Source of the DNA: Ravibacter sp037191015
Lineage (GTDB): Bacteria; Bacteroidota; Bacteroidia; Cytophagales; Spirosomataceae
Direction: 5' to 3'
DNA: 64,000 nt
Assembly: GCA_037191015.1 (NCBI GenBank)
Contig: JBBCKD010000027.1
Span: forward strand, 496,001 to 560,000
The notes beneath the pieces are model-generated. The model worked only from the letters and a program-made list of their open reading frames with translations. It had not been told where the DNA came from and did not search any database. The translations under genes were made by a program, and so were the position numbers. Positions 1 to 8,790 of the stretch are shown here, one piece after another (position 1 is the first letter of the stretch; each line of letters opens with the position of its first letter).

Positions 1-2068
1 CGTAGACATTGATGCTGTCGAGGTCCGATCCGGTAATCACCATTTCTATAGGCGCATTCGACGCTGTTCCCGTAATACTGATCGGAACCGTTTTGAACTT
101 GCTTCCGACAATTTCACTTTCAAGCTCTTTCTTAAGCTTCGCAGCATAGACGTCTGAGCGGTCGGCTCTCAGCTTCGCGTCGACCAGCTTAACCGTAATC
201 TCCGATTTGTATGCGGTTGAAAGGCTCGCGCCCATCCCCTCGCTCGACTGACCCACAGTAGCGATAGTAGATACTACTTCAGGCTTGCCGGCCAGGTATT
301 CTTCTACCCGGCGTGTTACATGGTTGGTCTGCTCGATACTCACGTCACGTGGTAATTCGATCTGCACCAGGAACTCGCCCCTGTCTCCCTGGGCAATGAA
401 TTCCGCCCCGATAAACTTCCCGGTGATCAGGCCGAAAGACCCGAAGAAAAGCGCCGCTACAATGATAATCGTTACGGCCTTATGGTCCAGGCTCCACTCC
501 AGCAAACCGGATATCCAGTTGGTGAACTTCTTCAGCATCCCTTCAAACCAAAGGATAAACCGCCCCATCACGTTGTCGTTCCGGACGTGCTCCAGCTTAC
601 CGAACCGGGAGGTCATCAGGGGAACAATGGTGAAAGAGGTCAGCAAGCTGAGCAACACCGCGATCACGACAACCATACAGAATTCCCTGAGTATATCCGC
701 CACCATCCCGGTGCTCATCGCTATAGGCAGAAACACCACCACGATAACCAGCGTTATGGAAAGAACGGTAAACCCTATCTCCTTTGCCCCGTCGAGCGAA
801 GCCCGTACTTTGTTTTTCCCCATTTCCATGTGCCGGTAGATATTCTCTATGACCACTATCGCGTCGTCTACCAGGATACCTACCACAAGCGAAAGCCCGA
901 GAAGAGACATCAGGTTGAGCGAAAACCCGAGCAGCGACATACCGATAAAAGTGGCGATCAGCGACACCGGGATCGCGATCATAACGATCAGGGAATTCCT
1001 CAGGCTGTGCAGGAAGAAAAGCATGATCACCGCCACGAGCACAATTGCGATCACAAGGTCGAAAATCACGGCGTTGGCCGATGCAAGGGTATATTCCGTG
1101 GTATCGTTGGCGATCTTTATTTCCAGGCCTTCGGAGGCGTATTCCTTATGGATTTTTTCCAGAATAGTCTTTGTGGCCTCGCTCACCTCCACCGCGTTGG
1201 CATCCGACTGCTTCAGTATCTGGATGGCAATCGCATTGGTCCGATCAACCCTGGCGATCTTTTCCACGTCTTTCTGGGTATCCACCACTTCGGCTATATC
1301 GCGGAGCCTCACCTGGGCGCCGCCTGCTCCCTGCGCTACGACCAGGTTACCGAGCTCTGCGGCGCTTTTATATTTACCCGCCAGCCTGACCAGGATATCC
1401 TGGTTTTCGGACTTCACGCTACCGGTGGGAAAATCCAGGTTGGATCCCAGTATCTGCTGCTGTACCTGCAGGATAGAAAGATTGTAGGCCTCCAGCTTGT
1501 CGGCATTCAGGTTGACCTGGATCTCCCTTTCTTCTCCGCCTATCAGGTTTACCTGCGCCACTCCGCTTACCCGCGAGAGCATCGGCTGTATCCTTTTATC
1601 CATCAGGTCAAAAAACTCCGCGTCGCCCAGCTTTGAAGTGGCCGAGAGCGTCATGATAGGCAGGTCGTCGAGTGAGAATTTGCTAAGCGACGGCGTCTTC
1701 GCATCTTCGGGCAGATCCGATAAGATAGCGTTGATCTTCCGCTGGGCATCATTGACCGACAGGTCGACGTCTGCGTCAGACGTGAGCGTAATGATGATGA
1801 CCGACAAGCTTTCATAGGAAGTCGCATCAATCTTTTTGATGTTCTCCATGGAAGCCACCGCATCCTCTATCTTTTTAGTAACCGTATTCTCTACTTCGCC
1901 GGGAGATGCTCCCGGGTAAACCGTACTCACCGAAACCACCGCCGGCGAGAACTTGGGCAGCAGCTCGTAGTTAAGCGAAAGGTAGCTGATGATCCCGAAC
2001 AGCGTAAGCGCGGTGAATACCACGATCACGATGGAAGGGCGCTTGATCGATATTTCTGTAATTTTCAT
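1..2068 (-). CDS. RND efflux permease (AcrB/MdtB family), partial
   Basis: The inner-membrane pump of a tripartite efflux system, probably using the proton motive force to expel drugs, metals or lipophilic compounds. I read the minus strand from the ATG at 2066-2068. It begins MKITEISIKRPS and has the first membrane helix typical of RND pumps. The fourth-helix region reads VVGILVDDAIVVIEN, containing the paired aspartates of the proton relay. About 689 codons are present and the C-terminal third lies beyond the left edge. The start is 15 bp from the stop of the HlyD adaptor gene, so the two form one operon. Substrate cannot be told from sequence. HAE1-type drug export is more likely than metal export, but this is inference. 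Confidence 0.93.
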   Translation of the reverse strand, partial: MKITEISIKRPSIVIVVFTALTLFGIISYLSLNYELLPKFSPAVVSVSTVYPGASPGEVENTVTKKIEDAVASMENIKKIDATSYESLSVIIITLTSDADVDLSVNDAQRKINAILSDLPEDAKTPSLSKFSLDDLPIMTLSATSKLGDAEFFDLMDKRIQPMLSRVSGVAQVNLIGGEEREIQVNLNADKLEAYNLSILQVQQQILGSNLDFPTGSVKSENQDILVRLAGKYKSAAELGNLVVAQGAGGAQVRLRDIAEVVDTQKDVEKIARVDRTNAIAIQILKQSDANAVEVSEATKTILEKIHKEYASEGLEIKIANDTTEYTLASANAVIFDLVIAIVLVAVIMLFFLHSLRNSLIVMIAIPVSLIATFIGMSLLGFSLNLMSLLGLSLVVGILVDDAIVVIENIYRHMEMGKNKVRASLDGAKEIGFTVLSITLVIVVVFLPIAMSTGMVADILREFCMVVVIAVLLSLLTSFTIVPLMTSRFGKLEHVRNDNVMGRFILWFEGMLKKFTNWISGLLEWSLDHKAVTIIIVAALFFGSFGLITGKFIGAEFIAQGDRGEFLVQIELPRDVSIEQTNHVTRRVEEYLAGKPEVVSTIATVGQSSEGMGASLSTAYKSEITVKLVDAKLRADRSDVYAAKLKKELESEIVGSKFKTVPISITGTASNAPIEMVITGSDLDSINVY

Positions 2069-2083
2069 GCTGATGTCCTGCTG

Positions 2084-3148
2084 TTAATTCCTGATAACTT
2101 CAACCTCACTTCCGTCGCTGAGGTTGATCTGCCCCGATACCACTACCTTGTCTCCTTCCTCCAGGCCCGAAAGGATCTCTATCGTTTCCCCGAAAACCCC
2201 GCCCGGGGTTACCTTCCGCAAAGAAACCGTATTGTTGTCTTCCAGCACATAAACCTGCTGCGTATTGACGCTTCCTACAAATGCGTTCCTCGGTACCGAG
2301 AGCACCGGTGTTTCCTCGCTGAACCTGAAGGTCGCCGTAGCGTACATGCCCGCTTTTACAATATCGCCCTTCACGTTGTTCACTTTGATCTCTACCGGGA
2401 AGTTCAGGGCATTATCGGATTTTGAGGCTATAAAGGAGATGTTCCCGGAAAAAGATTTATCGGGGAACACAGGTACGGCAATATCGACCCGGTTACCGGG
2501 TTTGAGCAGCACGATGCGCTTCTCGTCGACGCCCACCTGCAGCTTCAGCGACGATACGTCCACGATGTCAAATAAAGCCGTACCGGGCGATACGTAGGCA
2601 CCCAGCTCGATGTATTTTTTATTGATGACTCCTGAGATCGGCGCAGTGATCACGGCATCCTCCAGGCGGGTCTGCGCCTGCTCCAGGCGACTTTCGGCAT
2701 TTCTCAGCTGGAGTCTGATGTCATCGACCTGGGCCTGGGTAACCCCGCCGGTTTTGAGAGAGTTTTCGAAACGCTCCTTATCCAGCTTGAGCTTTTCAAC
2801 GGCATCCCTGGATGTCTTTACATCGAGAAGCAGGTACTTGTCCTCTACTTTCGCCAGGACCTGCCCTTTCTGGACGCGGCTTCCTTCCCTGACCATGATC
2901 GAGGTAATACGCCCGCTGACTTCCGACATGAATTTCAGGTCCTGGTTGGGAATAAAGTTCCCGTTGGCAACGAAATCCAGCTTAACGGTTTCCTTTCCGA
3001 CCGTAAATATTTTCACCGGCACCGCTCCGCCTGCGTTGCTTACCACATCTATCCTTGCCTGGTTTTCCGCTTTATTGTCGCTCAGCACTTTGGCGACTCC
3101 TGCCCCCGCGAGAACGAGCACTGCCAGAGTAATGATTATCTTTTTCAT
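2084..3148 (-). CDS. Efflux RND periplasmic adaptor (HlyD/MFP family)
   Basis: A 354-residue membrane-fusion protein that links the RND pump to the outer-membrane channel. The N-terminus (MKKIIITLAVLVLAGAGVA) is a membrane anchor or signal peptide. It is followed by the lipoyl half-motif region (SGRITSIMVREGSRVQKGQVLAKV, about residues 80-103), a short alpha-helical hairpin (about 115-165), the second lipoyl half (ITAPISGVINKKYIELGAYV) and a beta-barrel region. Length and domain order are normal for the family. It sits between TolC and RND genes, 42 bp after the first and 15 bp before the second. Confidence 0.94.
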   Translation of the reverse strand: MKKIIITLAVLVLAGAGVAKVLSDNKAENQARIDVVSNAGGAVPVKIFTVGKETVKLDFVANGNFIPNQDLKFMSEVSGRITSIMVREGSRVQKGQVLAKVEDKYLLLDVKTSRDAVEKLKLDKERFENSLKTGGVTQAQVDDIRLQLRNAESRLEQAQTRLEDAVITAPISGVINKKYIELGAYVSPGTALFDIVDVSSLKLQVGVDEKRIVLLKPGNRVDIAVPVFPDKSFSGNISFIASKSDNALNFPVEIKVNNVKGDIVKAGMYATATFRFSEETPVLSVPRNAFVGSVNTQQVYVLEDNNTVSLRKVTPGGVFGETIEILSGLEEGDKVVVSGQINLSDGSEVEVIRN

Positions 3149-3190
3149 AGTTTATAAATTTATAAATTGCTTACTATTAACATCTTACAT

Positions 3191-4543
3191 CTAATCTAGG
3201 ATGGAAGTGATTTTCCCGTTCGATTTCAGGAGCTCGACCTCGGCTATCCGGTATTGCAGCAGCGCTTCATTGTAGCTCTTCTGCGCGTTGACCAGCTCAT
3301 CTTCCGCGTTCAGAAGGTCGGTGAGGTTCGCCAGTCCGTTGCGGTAATTGTTCCGGATGCTCTCATACACCTCTCCTGCCAGCTCTTTGTTGGCGGCCTG
3401 GGTCCTGATGGTCCTCAGGCTGTTATCCAGCTGGCTCTTTGCATTCTCATTGGCCATGTAGAGCGAGTTGGAGGTCTTTCTCATGTCTTCCCGGAGGTTC
3501 AGGCGGGCTATTTCGGATTGTCTGACACGACTTTTCCTGGAGAAACCGTCAAATATGGGGATCCTGAGGTTGAGTGTAACGGCCGCCATGTCATAGCTCA
3601 ACGCATTGTTGCCGTAGAGGTTAAAGCGGTTACTCTGGGTGTTATACGTATAATTCCCGCTCAAAGAAAGAGTCGGATAAGCTTCGGCCGCAATAGCGTC
3701 GCGCTGAAATTTCAGCAGGTCTTCCTGCTTCTTCAGCACGCTGTAGGCAAGCAGGCTCTCGACGTTCAGAAGGTCGCCGGCTGCAGATGCCGCTTCCGGC
3801 AGCCGCTCAGCGCCCAGATCAGGATCAGACAAAGTGATCTGCTCCATTACGGGCATTCCCATATAGTACTTCAGCAGGTTTTCCTGCTGGGCAATGGAGT
3901 TCCCGAGCAGCAGCTTCTGCGCTTCCAGGTTGCTCTTGTTCACTTTGACCCGGTCGACATCGATCTTTTTTGCCAGCCCGTTCTCATACTGGCCTTCAAT
4001 CATATCTCCCAATTTTGTAACCCGCTCCAGGTTAGCATCTACTATGCTCATTTGCAGACGCGAGATCTGCACCTGGTAATAGTTGACGGCAACCTGCTGG
4101 ATCACGTTTTCCCTGGCAAGCTCTTCCGAGATCCTGTAAAAATCTTCGGTAGTCCTGGCAGCTTTCAAACCGGTCATCACCTGCTGGTTAAAAATCTGCT
4201 GGCTGAGCTGCACCTGCGTCATGGCGCCCCAGGTCTGACCGGCCTTAATGGCCATAAATTCACCCGGCTTACCGCCGAAAGCTTCTGCAGGCAGTACAAA
4301 CTGCTGCACCAGGAGGTTGTTGGTAAGCGTACTGGTAGCAGAAAGCTGGGGTAGCGCGTTGGCACGTGTTTCTTTTACCTGGTAGGCACCCTTTTCGATG
4401 TCCAGCCGTGCCTGCTTCAATACCTCGCTGTTTTGAAGCGCATACCGGATCGCATCGCTCATAGTAACAGGTGTTTGCGCCGGCAGATGCTGCAACGTCA
4501 GCAGTCCGGCCAAAACCATAAACATTCTTTTCAACTGTGGCAT
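3191..4543 (-). CDS. TolC-family outer membrane efflux protein
   Basis: A 450-residue outer-membrane channel, first gene of the efflux operon. A signal peptide (about residues 1-22, cut near PAQTP) precedes two OEP repeats. Each repeat is rich in long amphipathic helices, with the alternating Asn, Gln and Ala content of the TolC tunnel. The second repeat ends with the family signature LTDLLNAEDELVNAQKSYN. Length matches the family. The upstream gap of 136 bp carries a 13-base word that is also found upstream of the two-component pair, which suggests control by the neighbouring LytTR regulator. Confidence 0.92.
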   Translation of the reverse strand: MPQLKRMFMVLAGLLTLQHLPAQTPVTMSDAIRYALQNSEVLKQARLDIEKGAYQVKETRANALPQLSATSTLTNNLLVQQFVLPAEAFGGKPGEFMAIKAGQTWGAMTQVQLSQQIFNQQVMTGLKAARTTEDFYRISEELARENVIQQVAVNYYQVQISRLQMSIVDANLERVTKLGDMIEGQYENGLAKKIDVDRVKVNKSNLEAQKLLLGNSIAQQENLLKYYMGMPVMEQITLSDPDLGAERLPEAASAAGDLLNVESLLAYSVLKKQEDLLKFQRDAIAAEAYPTLSLSGNYTYNTQSNRFNLYGNNALSYDMAAVTLNLRIPIFDGFSRKSRVRQSEIARLNLREDMRKTSNSLYMANENAKSQLDNSLRTIRTQAANKELAGEVYESIRNNYRNGLANLTDLLNAEDELVNAQKSYNEALLQYRIAEVELLKSNGKITSILD

Positions 4544-4621
4544 TTTTATCTCGTTAGTTGTAAACTTAACTATGCCGCAAAGTTGAAAGGACTGCTATTC
4601 TTTACATAGGACTTTTCAGGG

Positions 4622-4639
4622 GAAACGGACAAAAGTCCG
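4622..4639. promoter_or_regulatory. Candidate regulator site upstream of the efflux operon
   Basis: The 13-base word GAAACGGACAAAA at 4622-4634 recurs exactly at 6549-6561 upstream of the histidine kinase gene. Here it merges into a perfect short inverted repeat, CGGAC-AAAA-GTCCG, at 4626-4639. It lies about 80 bp before the TolC start. I infer a site for the adjacent LytTR regulator; this is not proven. Confidence 0.45.
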
Positions 4640-4679
4640 AGTGAATTGACAGTATCCGGTGGTGAATTTCCGTGAATTC

Positions 4680-5438
4680 CTATTCAGCCAGCCAGTTGAG
4701 AAAGGATTGCATTTTTTCCTTGCTGACCGTGATCGTCTCGCCGAACGGAATGGTAAGTGAAACCGAGAACTTCCTCGAAAGGTAGCTGGAAGCATCGGCC
4801 ACCGCCTTCCGGTTTACCAGGTACTGCCTGTTGGCCCTGAAAAATGCCCCGCCGCCAAGCTTTTCGACCTCATCCAGCGTTTTGTTGACCAGGTAGGTAG
4901 TCTTATCGAAGGTAATGAGATGGGTGATCTCATTCCTGATATAAAACAACGCTACGTCTTCCAGCCGGACCGGGATAATTTTGTCTTTGTAGTATACGAG
5001 TATGGAGGACACCTTTTGAGGAGCCCGTTCGCCGAGCAGCCGGATAATATCTGAGTAGGGCACTACAGACGGAGCAAAAGCCCGCTGTAAGATTTTGAAT
5101 TTTTCGAGTGCCAGCCTGATGGAAGAAACGGTAAAAGGCTTCAGTACGTAAGCGATCCCGTTTGTTTTGAAGGCGTTAAGCGTATATTCGTCATATGCCG
5201 TGCAGAAAATAATCGGGACATTGATTTCCACGGTCTTGAAGATTTCAAAGCTGAGCCCGTCGCCCAGCTGTATATCACTGAAGATCAGGTCTGCTCCGGC
5301 TCCGGACTGGAAAAAAGCTATCGCTTCCTTGACAGACTTCAATACGCCTGTGACAACAGCCTCGGGTTCCAGTTCCTGAATGATCTCTACAAGGTCATCG
5401 GAAGTGAGCTTTTCATCCTCTATTACGACGATATTCAT
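4680..5438 (-). CDS. LytTR-type response regulator
   Basis: A 252-residue cytoplasmic transcription regulator. The receiver domain (about residues 1-120) starts MNIVVIEDEKLTSDDL and has the phospho-acceptor Asp in LIFSDIQLG and the conserved Lys in YVLKPF. The C-terminal LytTR DNA-binding domain (about 145-250) includes YIRNEITHLITFDKTTYLV and FFRANRQYLVN. The start codon lies inside the end of the kinase gene (26-bp overlap), so the pair is translated together. It is a likely regulator of the adjacent efflux operon, given gene order and the shared upstream word. Confidence 0.93.
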   Translation of the reverse strand: MNIVVIEDEKLTSDDLVEIIQELEPEAVVTGVLKSVKEAIAFFQSGAGADLIFSDIQLGDGLSFEIFKTVEINVPIIFCTAYDEYTLNAFKTNGIAYVLKPFTVSSIRLALEKFKILQRAFAPSVVPYSDIIRLLGERAPQKVSSILVYYKDKIIPVRLEDVALFYIRNEITHLITFDKTTYLVNKTLDEVEKLGGGAFFRANRQYLVNRKAVADASSYLSRKFSVSLTIPFGETITVSKEKMQSFLNWLAE

Positions 5439-6516
5439 GGTTTAAGATTTTGATGCGCACTGAAAATTCATCCTCAGTCATCCTGATCCCTACTTCGTCA
5501 CCCGATAGGATCCTGTACCGTTCCTTCAGGTTAAACAGGCCATTTCCCGTGCTTCCTTCCACGAAATTTTTAGGCTGGAGGTTATTCTTCACCTCGATCC
5601 ATTCGTCCAAACGGCTTACTTCTATCCGCAGAGGGGCTGCGGGAGTGAGCTGGTTATGCTTGATCGCATTTTCCAGCAGCGATTGCAGGGAGAAAAAGGG
5701 CAGATAATCGTCCAGGCGCCTGTCGTTCTCCTCCAATGTTACGTGATAATGAAGGGAATCACCGAAACGGATTTTCTGCATTTCCATATAATCCTCGCAT
5801 AGCTTCAATTCCTCTCTCACAGTAGCGGTATCGACTTTGCTGACGTTTAAAGACGCCCTCAGGAAGTCGGACAGCCTGATCAGGTAGGCCTCGGCGGTCT
5901 CGGGGTACTTCCGGATAAGCGATTTGAGCACGTTTAGCGCGTTGAAAAGAAAATGCGGCTGAATCTGTTGCCTCAGCAGCTGGTTGGCCGATTCGAAATT
6001 GGCCATTTTCAGCTTTGAAATTTCCTGCTCCGTACGGCCTTTTGCAAACAGGAGCAGGATAAAGTTATGAAAATAGTATACCAGGATGAATACTACGAAA
6101 GTGACTACCAGCATATGAACCCAATACAGCCAGCTTTCAGCCGGGTAAAACTCGTGCCTGTCGTAGAAGCTGGCCGGAAGCACTCCTTTTTCGATCAGGC
6201 TCATATTAGTCTGATGCAATAGAACGAGCACTATAAAAGTAGCAAGGTAGCCCGACAGGAAACGCCGCAGGTTAAATTCAGGCTCCACCACCCGTCCTTT
6301 CTTCTCCCAGCAGAGCAGGAAAAATATATTGGCAAGACAGCTGGCCAGGAACAGCAGGAAAGTCGTGGCGGCCCTGAAGAATACCACCGGCAGGGAAGAC
6401 TCAATAGTCGACCCGGTAATCAATACGATACCGGCTACACCTATCGCACACCGGCAGCTGTATTTAAGCAGGTTCCTGGTAGGAAGAAATGATTCCATAG
6501 CCTGCAAATTACCCAC
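5413..6516 (-). CDS. LytS/YehU-type sensor histidine kinase
   Basis: A 367-residue membrane sensor. Four hydrophobic segments occupy about residues 17-165. The His-kinase motif QQIQPHFLFNALNVL (about 188-202) carries the phospho-accepting His. The ATP-binding region has SLLENAIKHN and TGNGLFNLKERY. No separate extracytoplasmic sensor domain is seen, so the signal is probably sensed in or near the membrane. It is encoded directly upstream of, and overlapping, its LytTR partner. The annotated start could be Met1 or Met7; the first is used here. Confidence 0.92.
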   Translation of the reverse strand: MGNLQAMESFLPTRNLLKYSCRCAIGVAGIVLITGSTIESSLPVVFFRAATTFLLFLASCLANIFFLLCWEKKGRVVEPEFNLRRFLSGYLATFIVLVLLHQTNMSLIEKGVLPASFYDRHEFYPAESWLYWVHMLVVTFVVFILVYYFHNFILLLFAKGRTEQEISKLKMANFESANQLLRQQIQPHFLFNALNVLKSLIRKYPETAEAYLIRLSDFLRASLNVSKVDTATVREELKLCEDYMEMQKIRFGDSLHYHVTLEENDRRLDDYLPFFSLQSLLENAIKHNQLTPAAPLRIEVSRLDEWIEVKNNLQPKNFVEGSTGNGLFNLKERYRILSGDEVGIRMTEDEFSVRIKILNHEYRRNRG

Positions 6517-6548
6517 GGAACCTTAATATTCAAAAGCACTTATATCCT

Positions 6549-6561
6549 GAAACGGACAAAA
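6549..6561. promoter_or_regulatory. Second copy of the GAAACGGACAAAA word
   Basis: An exact copy of the 13-base word found at 4622-4634. It lies 33 bp before the histidine kinase start and would fit autoregulation of the two-component pair. The palindromic extension GTCCG seen in the first copy is absent here (the following bases are CGGGCGG), so a direct rather than a dyad motif is the shared part. Confidence 0.4.
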
Positions 6562-6655
6562 CGGGCGGCGAAGGCGGCTTTCGGCGGAGCTCACTCCACA
6601 TGTAATGATTTACCAACAGCTTTTTTGTATTCCTTATTAACGAGATATTGAACTT

Positions 6656-8353
6656 TCAGTTCTCAATAACCGGAATGATAGGAATATCAGTCTGGTAAGC
6701 CAGATCATTCAACTGGGGAATTTGTATATTGTTAGTATCCCGCATAACATTCTCCTTTATATAAAGAAATAACTCTTTCACCGATACATAACTATCTTTT
6801 TTCCCATCAATCTTACCATCAGCTTTTCCTTTCAATCCTAATCTTAAGTAGTGAGAAAAATAACCGCCAAGTTTACGGTCCTGGATTGACGGTTCACCGA
6901 CTTTAGTCGAAGTGAGCATGACTAAAGATGCGGGATATGCTTTTCGCCTATTGTTGAAGATATCAAGCGTTTGCTGTGATACGGAAGCTCCCATTACCAA
7001 ATTTTCTGACTTACAGGACTCGATCAAACAGATCCTATGACGAGCTGGACTCGTATTCATGATCTCTACAATGTCACTTTCAGAAATCAATTGCTGTCCA
7101 TTCATAAAGTCAAAAGGACAGATTCCAAAACTGGTATTATTCAGAATAGTGCCATGCCCTACAAAATAAAAAATGACCATGTCTTCCGGATGGACGGTAT
7201 TAGTATTACATAGTCTCCTTTGAATCGCATCCAAAATCTCCTCTCTACCGGCTTTACTATTCGGCAATACCACAATTTGGTCTTTTTTTGCCAGACCTGA
7301 TTGAAGGAAAATCCCTTCGAACTGGTAAGCATTTGAAACGCAGGCATCCAGTGATGTTAGCAAGGCAGGGTATTCGTAACTATCAATGCCAACGGCTACT
7401 ACCCAAATTCGGGGGGTGCGTTTATTTTCTATTTTCCCGACAACTATCTCCAGATTCGTTTTAGCCAGAGCAAATTCAGGTTTGAGTTGGATAGCCTTTG
7501 TATAGTCCTTGATGGCTTCTTCGTAGCGGCCCAGATTATCAAAGCTAGTTCCCCGGTTGTTATAGGCAGCAACGTAGTCAGGGTCGAGCTGGATTGCCTT
7601 TGTATAGTCTTTGATCGCTTCATTGTAGCGGCCCAGGTTATCAAAGCTAACTCCCCGGTTGCTATAGGCAGCAGCGGAATTAGGTTCGAGCTGAATTGCC
7701 TTTGTATAGTCCTTAATCGCTTCTTCGTAGCGGCCTAGATCATCAAGGCTGCTCCCTCGGTTGTTATAGGCAGCATCATAGTCAGGGTCGAGCTGGATTG
7801 CCTTTGTATAATCCTTAATCGCTTCTTCATAGCGGCCCAGATTATCAAAGCTAACCCCCCGGTTGTTATAGGCAGCAACGTAGTCAGGGTCGAGCTGAAT
7901 TGCCTTTGTATAGTCTTTGATCGCTTCATTGTAGCGGCCCAGATTATCAAAGCTAACCCCCCGGTTGTTATAGGCAGCATCATAGTCAGGGTCGAGCTGG
8001 ATTGCCTTTGTATAGTCCTTGATCGCTTCTTCGTAGCGGCCCAGATCATCAAGACTGCTCCCTCGGTTGTTATAGGCAGCAACGTAGTCAGGGTCGAGCT
8101 GGATTGCCTTTGTATAGTCCTTGATTGCTTCTTCGTAACGGCCCAGATCATCAAGACTACTCCCTCGGTTGTTATAGGCAGCAACGTAGTCAGGGTCGAG
8201 CTGGATTGCCTTTGTATAGTCCTTGATCGCACCCAAATAATCTCCATTTTGAGATCTTCGATTGCCGGAATTAGTGTAATCCTCGGCTGTCTGGGCAGAA
8301 AGCGGCAACGCTCCCATCAGACACAATACATAGAGACATATTTTTTTCTTCAT
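6656..8353 (-). CDS. Exported TPR-repeat caspase-like protease (peptidase C14)
   Basis: A 565-residue protein. A signal peptide (1-20, ending LPLSAQ) is followed by eight 34-residue tetratricopeptide repeats (26-297) that are almost identical to one another (consensus YNNRG-LGRYEEAIKDYTKAIQLDPDY). A caspase/metacaspase p20-like domain begins near RIWVVAVGIDSY (315). The catalytic dyad is visible: His400 in FYFVGHG and Cys447 in LIESCKS. A p10-like tail follows (GGYFSHYLRLGLKGKADGK and KELFLYIKE). Caspase-TPR fusions are known in bacteria as protein-protein-triggered proteases. The start overlaps the stop of the upstream membrane-protein gene by 4 bp (ATGA). Base composition is AT-richer than the flanking genes. 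Its substrate and trigger are unknown. Confidence 0.9.
   Translation of the reverse strand: MKKKICLYVLCLMGALPLSAQTAEDYTNSGNRRSQNGDYLGAIKDYTKAIQLDPDYVAAYNNRGSSLDDLGRYEEAIKDYTKAIQLDPDYVAAYNNRGSSLDDLGRYEEAIKDYTKAIQLDPDYDAAYNNRGVSFDNLGRYNEAIKDYTKAIQLDPDYVAAYNNRGVSFDNLGRYEEAIKDYTKAIQLDPDYDAAYNNRGSSLDDLGRYEEAIKDYTKAIQLEPNSAAAYSNRGVSFDNLGRYNEAIKDYTKAIQLDPDYVAAYNNRGTSFDNLGRYEEAIKDYTKAIQLKPEFALAKTNLEIVVGKIENKRTPRIWVVAVGIDSYEYPALLTSLDACVSNAYQFEGIFLQSGLAKKDQIVVLPNSKAGREEILDAIQRRLCNTNTVHPEDMVIFYFVGHGTILNNTSFGICPFDFMNGQQLISESDIVEIMNTSPARHRICLIESCKSENLVMGASVSQQTLDIFNNRRKAYPASLVMLTSTKVGEPSIQDRKLGGYFSHYLRLGLKGKADGKIDGKKDSYVSVKELFLYIKENVMRDTNNIQIPQLNDLAYQTDIPIIPVIEN
7462..8278 (-). repeat. 102-bp tandem repeat encoding eight TPRs
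   Basis: The DNA encoding the TPRs is a tandem array with a 102-bp unit (34 codons), about eight units long. Blocks such as the one encoding AIKDYTKAIQLDPDY recur with only scattered silent or single-residue changes. Variation is concentrated in a few positions (SSLDD or VSFDN, and YDAA or YVAA). The array looks homogenised by recent duplication or gene conversion. Confidence 0.92.
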
Positions 8354-8778
8354 TTTTCTTTCAGCTTAAATAAGGAGGTAATTATATAACCCATATAGGC
8401 TCCAAAAGTTGTTTCAATAAATCCTAAAAAGAGATTCATTTCTTTAAATGATAGTATGTTCAGGGATTTGATAAAAATCAATCCACCAACAATAACAAAA
8501 TGAGCCGGGATAATTAGCTTAATTAATTTAACTGAGAAGGTATTACTGATTTCGGCATTAATGACCGTTTTTTCAACCCGCTTCAAACCTTCACTAAAAA
8601 ATTGGAACAAAGGAGCTACGTATAGTGCAGAGATTGCAGAAAGAGTTGTAAGTATTGATATTAGCTCATCATCGATAATTCCCGAAAAGGCATAGAGCAG
8701 GATCGTAAGCAGGATTAAAGATCCATATCCCGTGATGATCTGTATTGAAATACGTTGCTGCAGTTGATTGTCAGGCAT
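8350..8778 (-). CDS. Small four-helix membrane protein, unknown
   Basis: A 142-residue protein without a recognised family. Four hydrophobic segments are visible, at about residues 14-33 (IITGYGSLILLTILLYAFSG), 38-60, 85-105 and 115-136. A short polar stretch (EGLKRVEKTVINAEISNTF) sits between the second and third. Its stop overlaps the start of the caspase gene (ATGA), and it starts 12 bp after the upstream secreted-protein gene, so the three are one operon. It may anchor, sense for or be cleaved by the caspase, but nothing in the sequence decides this. Confidence 0.75.
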   Translation of the reverse strand: MPDNQLQQRISIQIITGYGSLILLTILLYAFSGIIDDELISILTTLSAISALYVAPLFQFFSEGLKRVEKTVINAEISNTFSVKLIKLIIPAHFVIVGGLIFIKSLNILSFKEMNLFLGFIETTFGAYMGYIITSLFKLKEK

Positions 8779-8790
8779 ACTATATCAATT

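Noticed and set aside
482..1636. Long plus-strand open frame (384 codons) opposite the RND gene
   Set aside because: It is the antisense shadow of the RND permease reading frame; the translation is low-complexity (His, Arg and Gln rich) with no domain.
3254..4354. Plus-strand frame of 366 codons
   Set aside because: Lies antisense inside the TolC gene; no promoter, no domain and unlikely composition.
7462..8278. Direct repeats that could suggest a CRISPR array
   Set aside because: The 102-bp repeats keep an open reading frame of TPRs without spacers, so they are coding tandem repeats.
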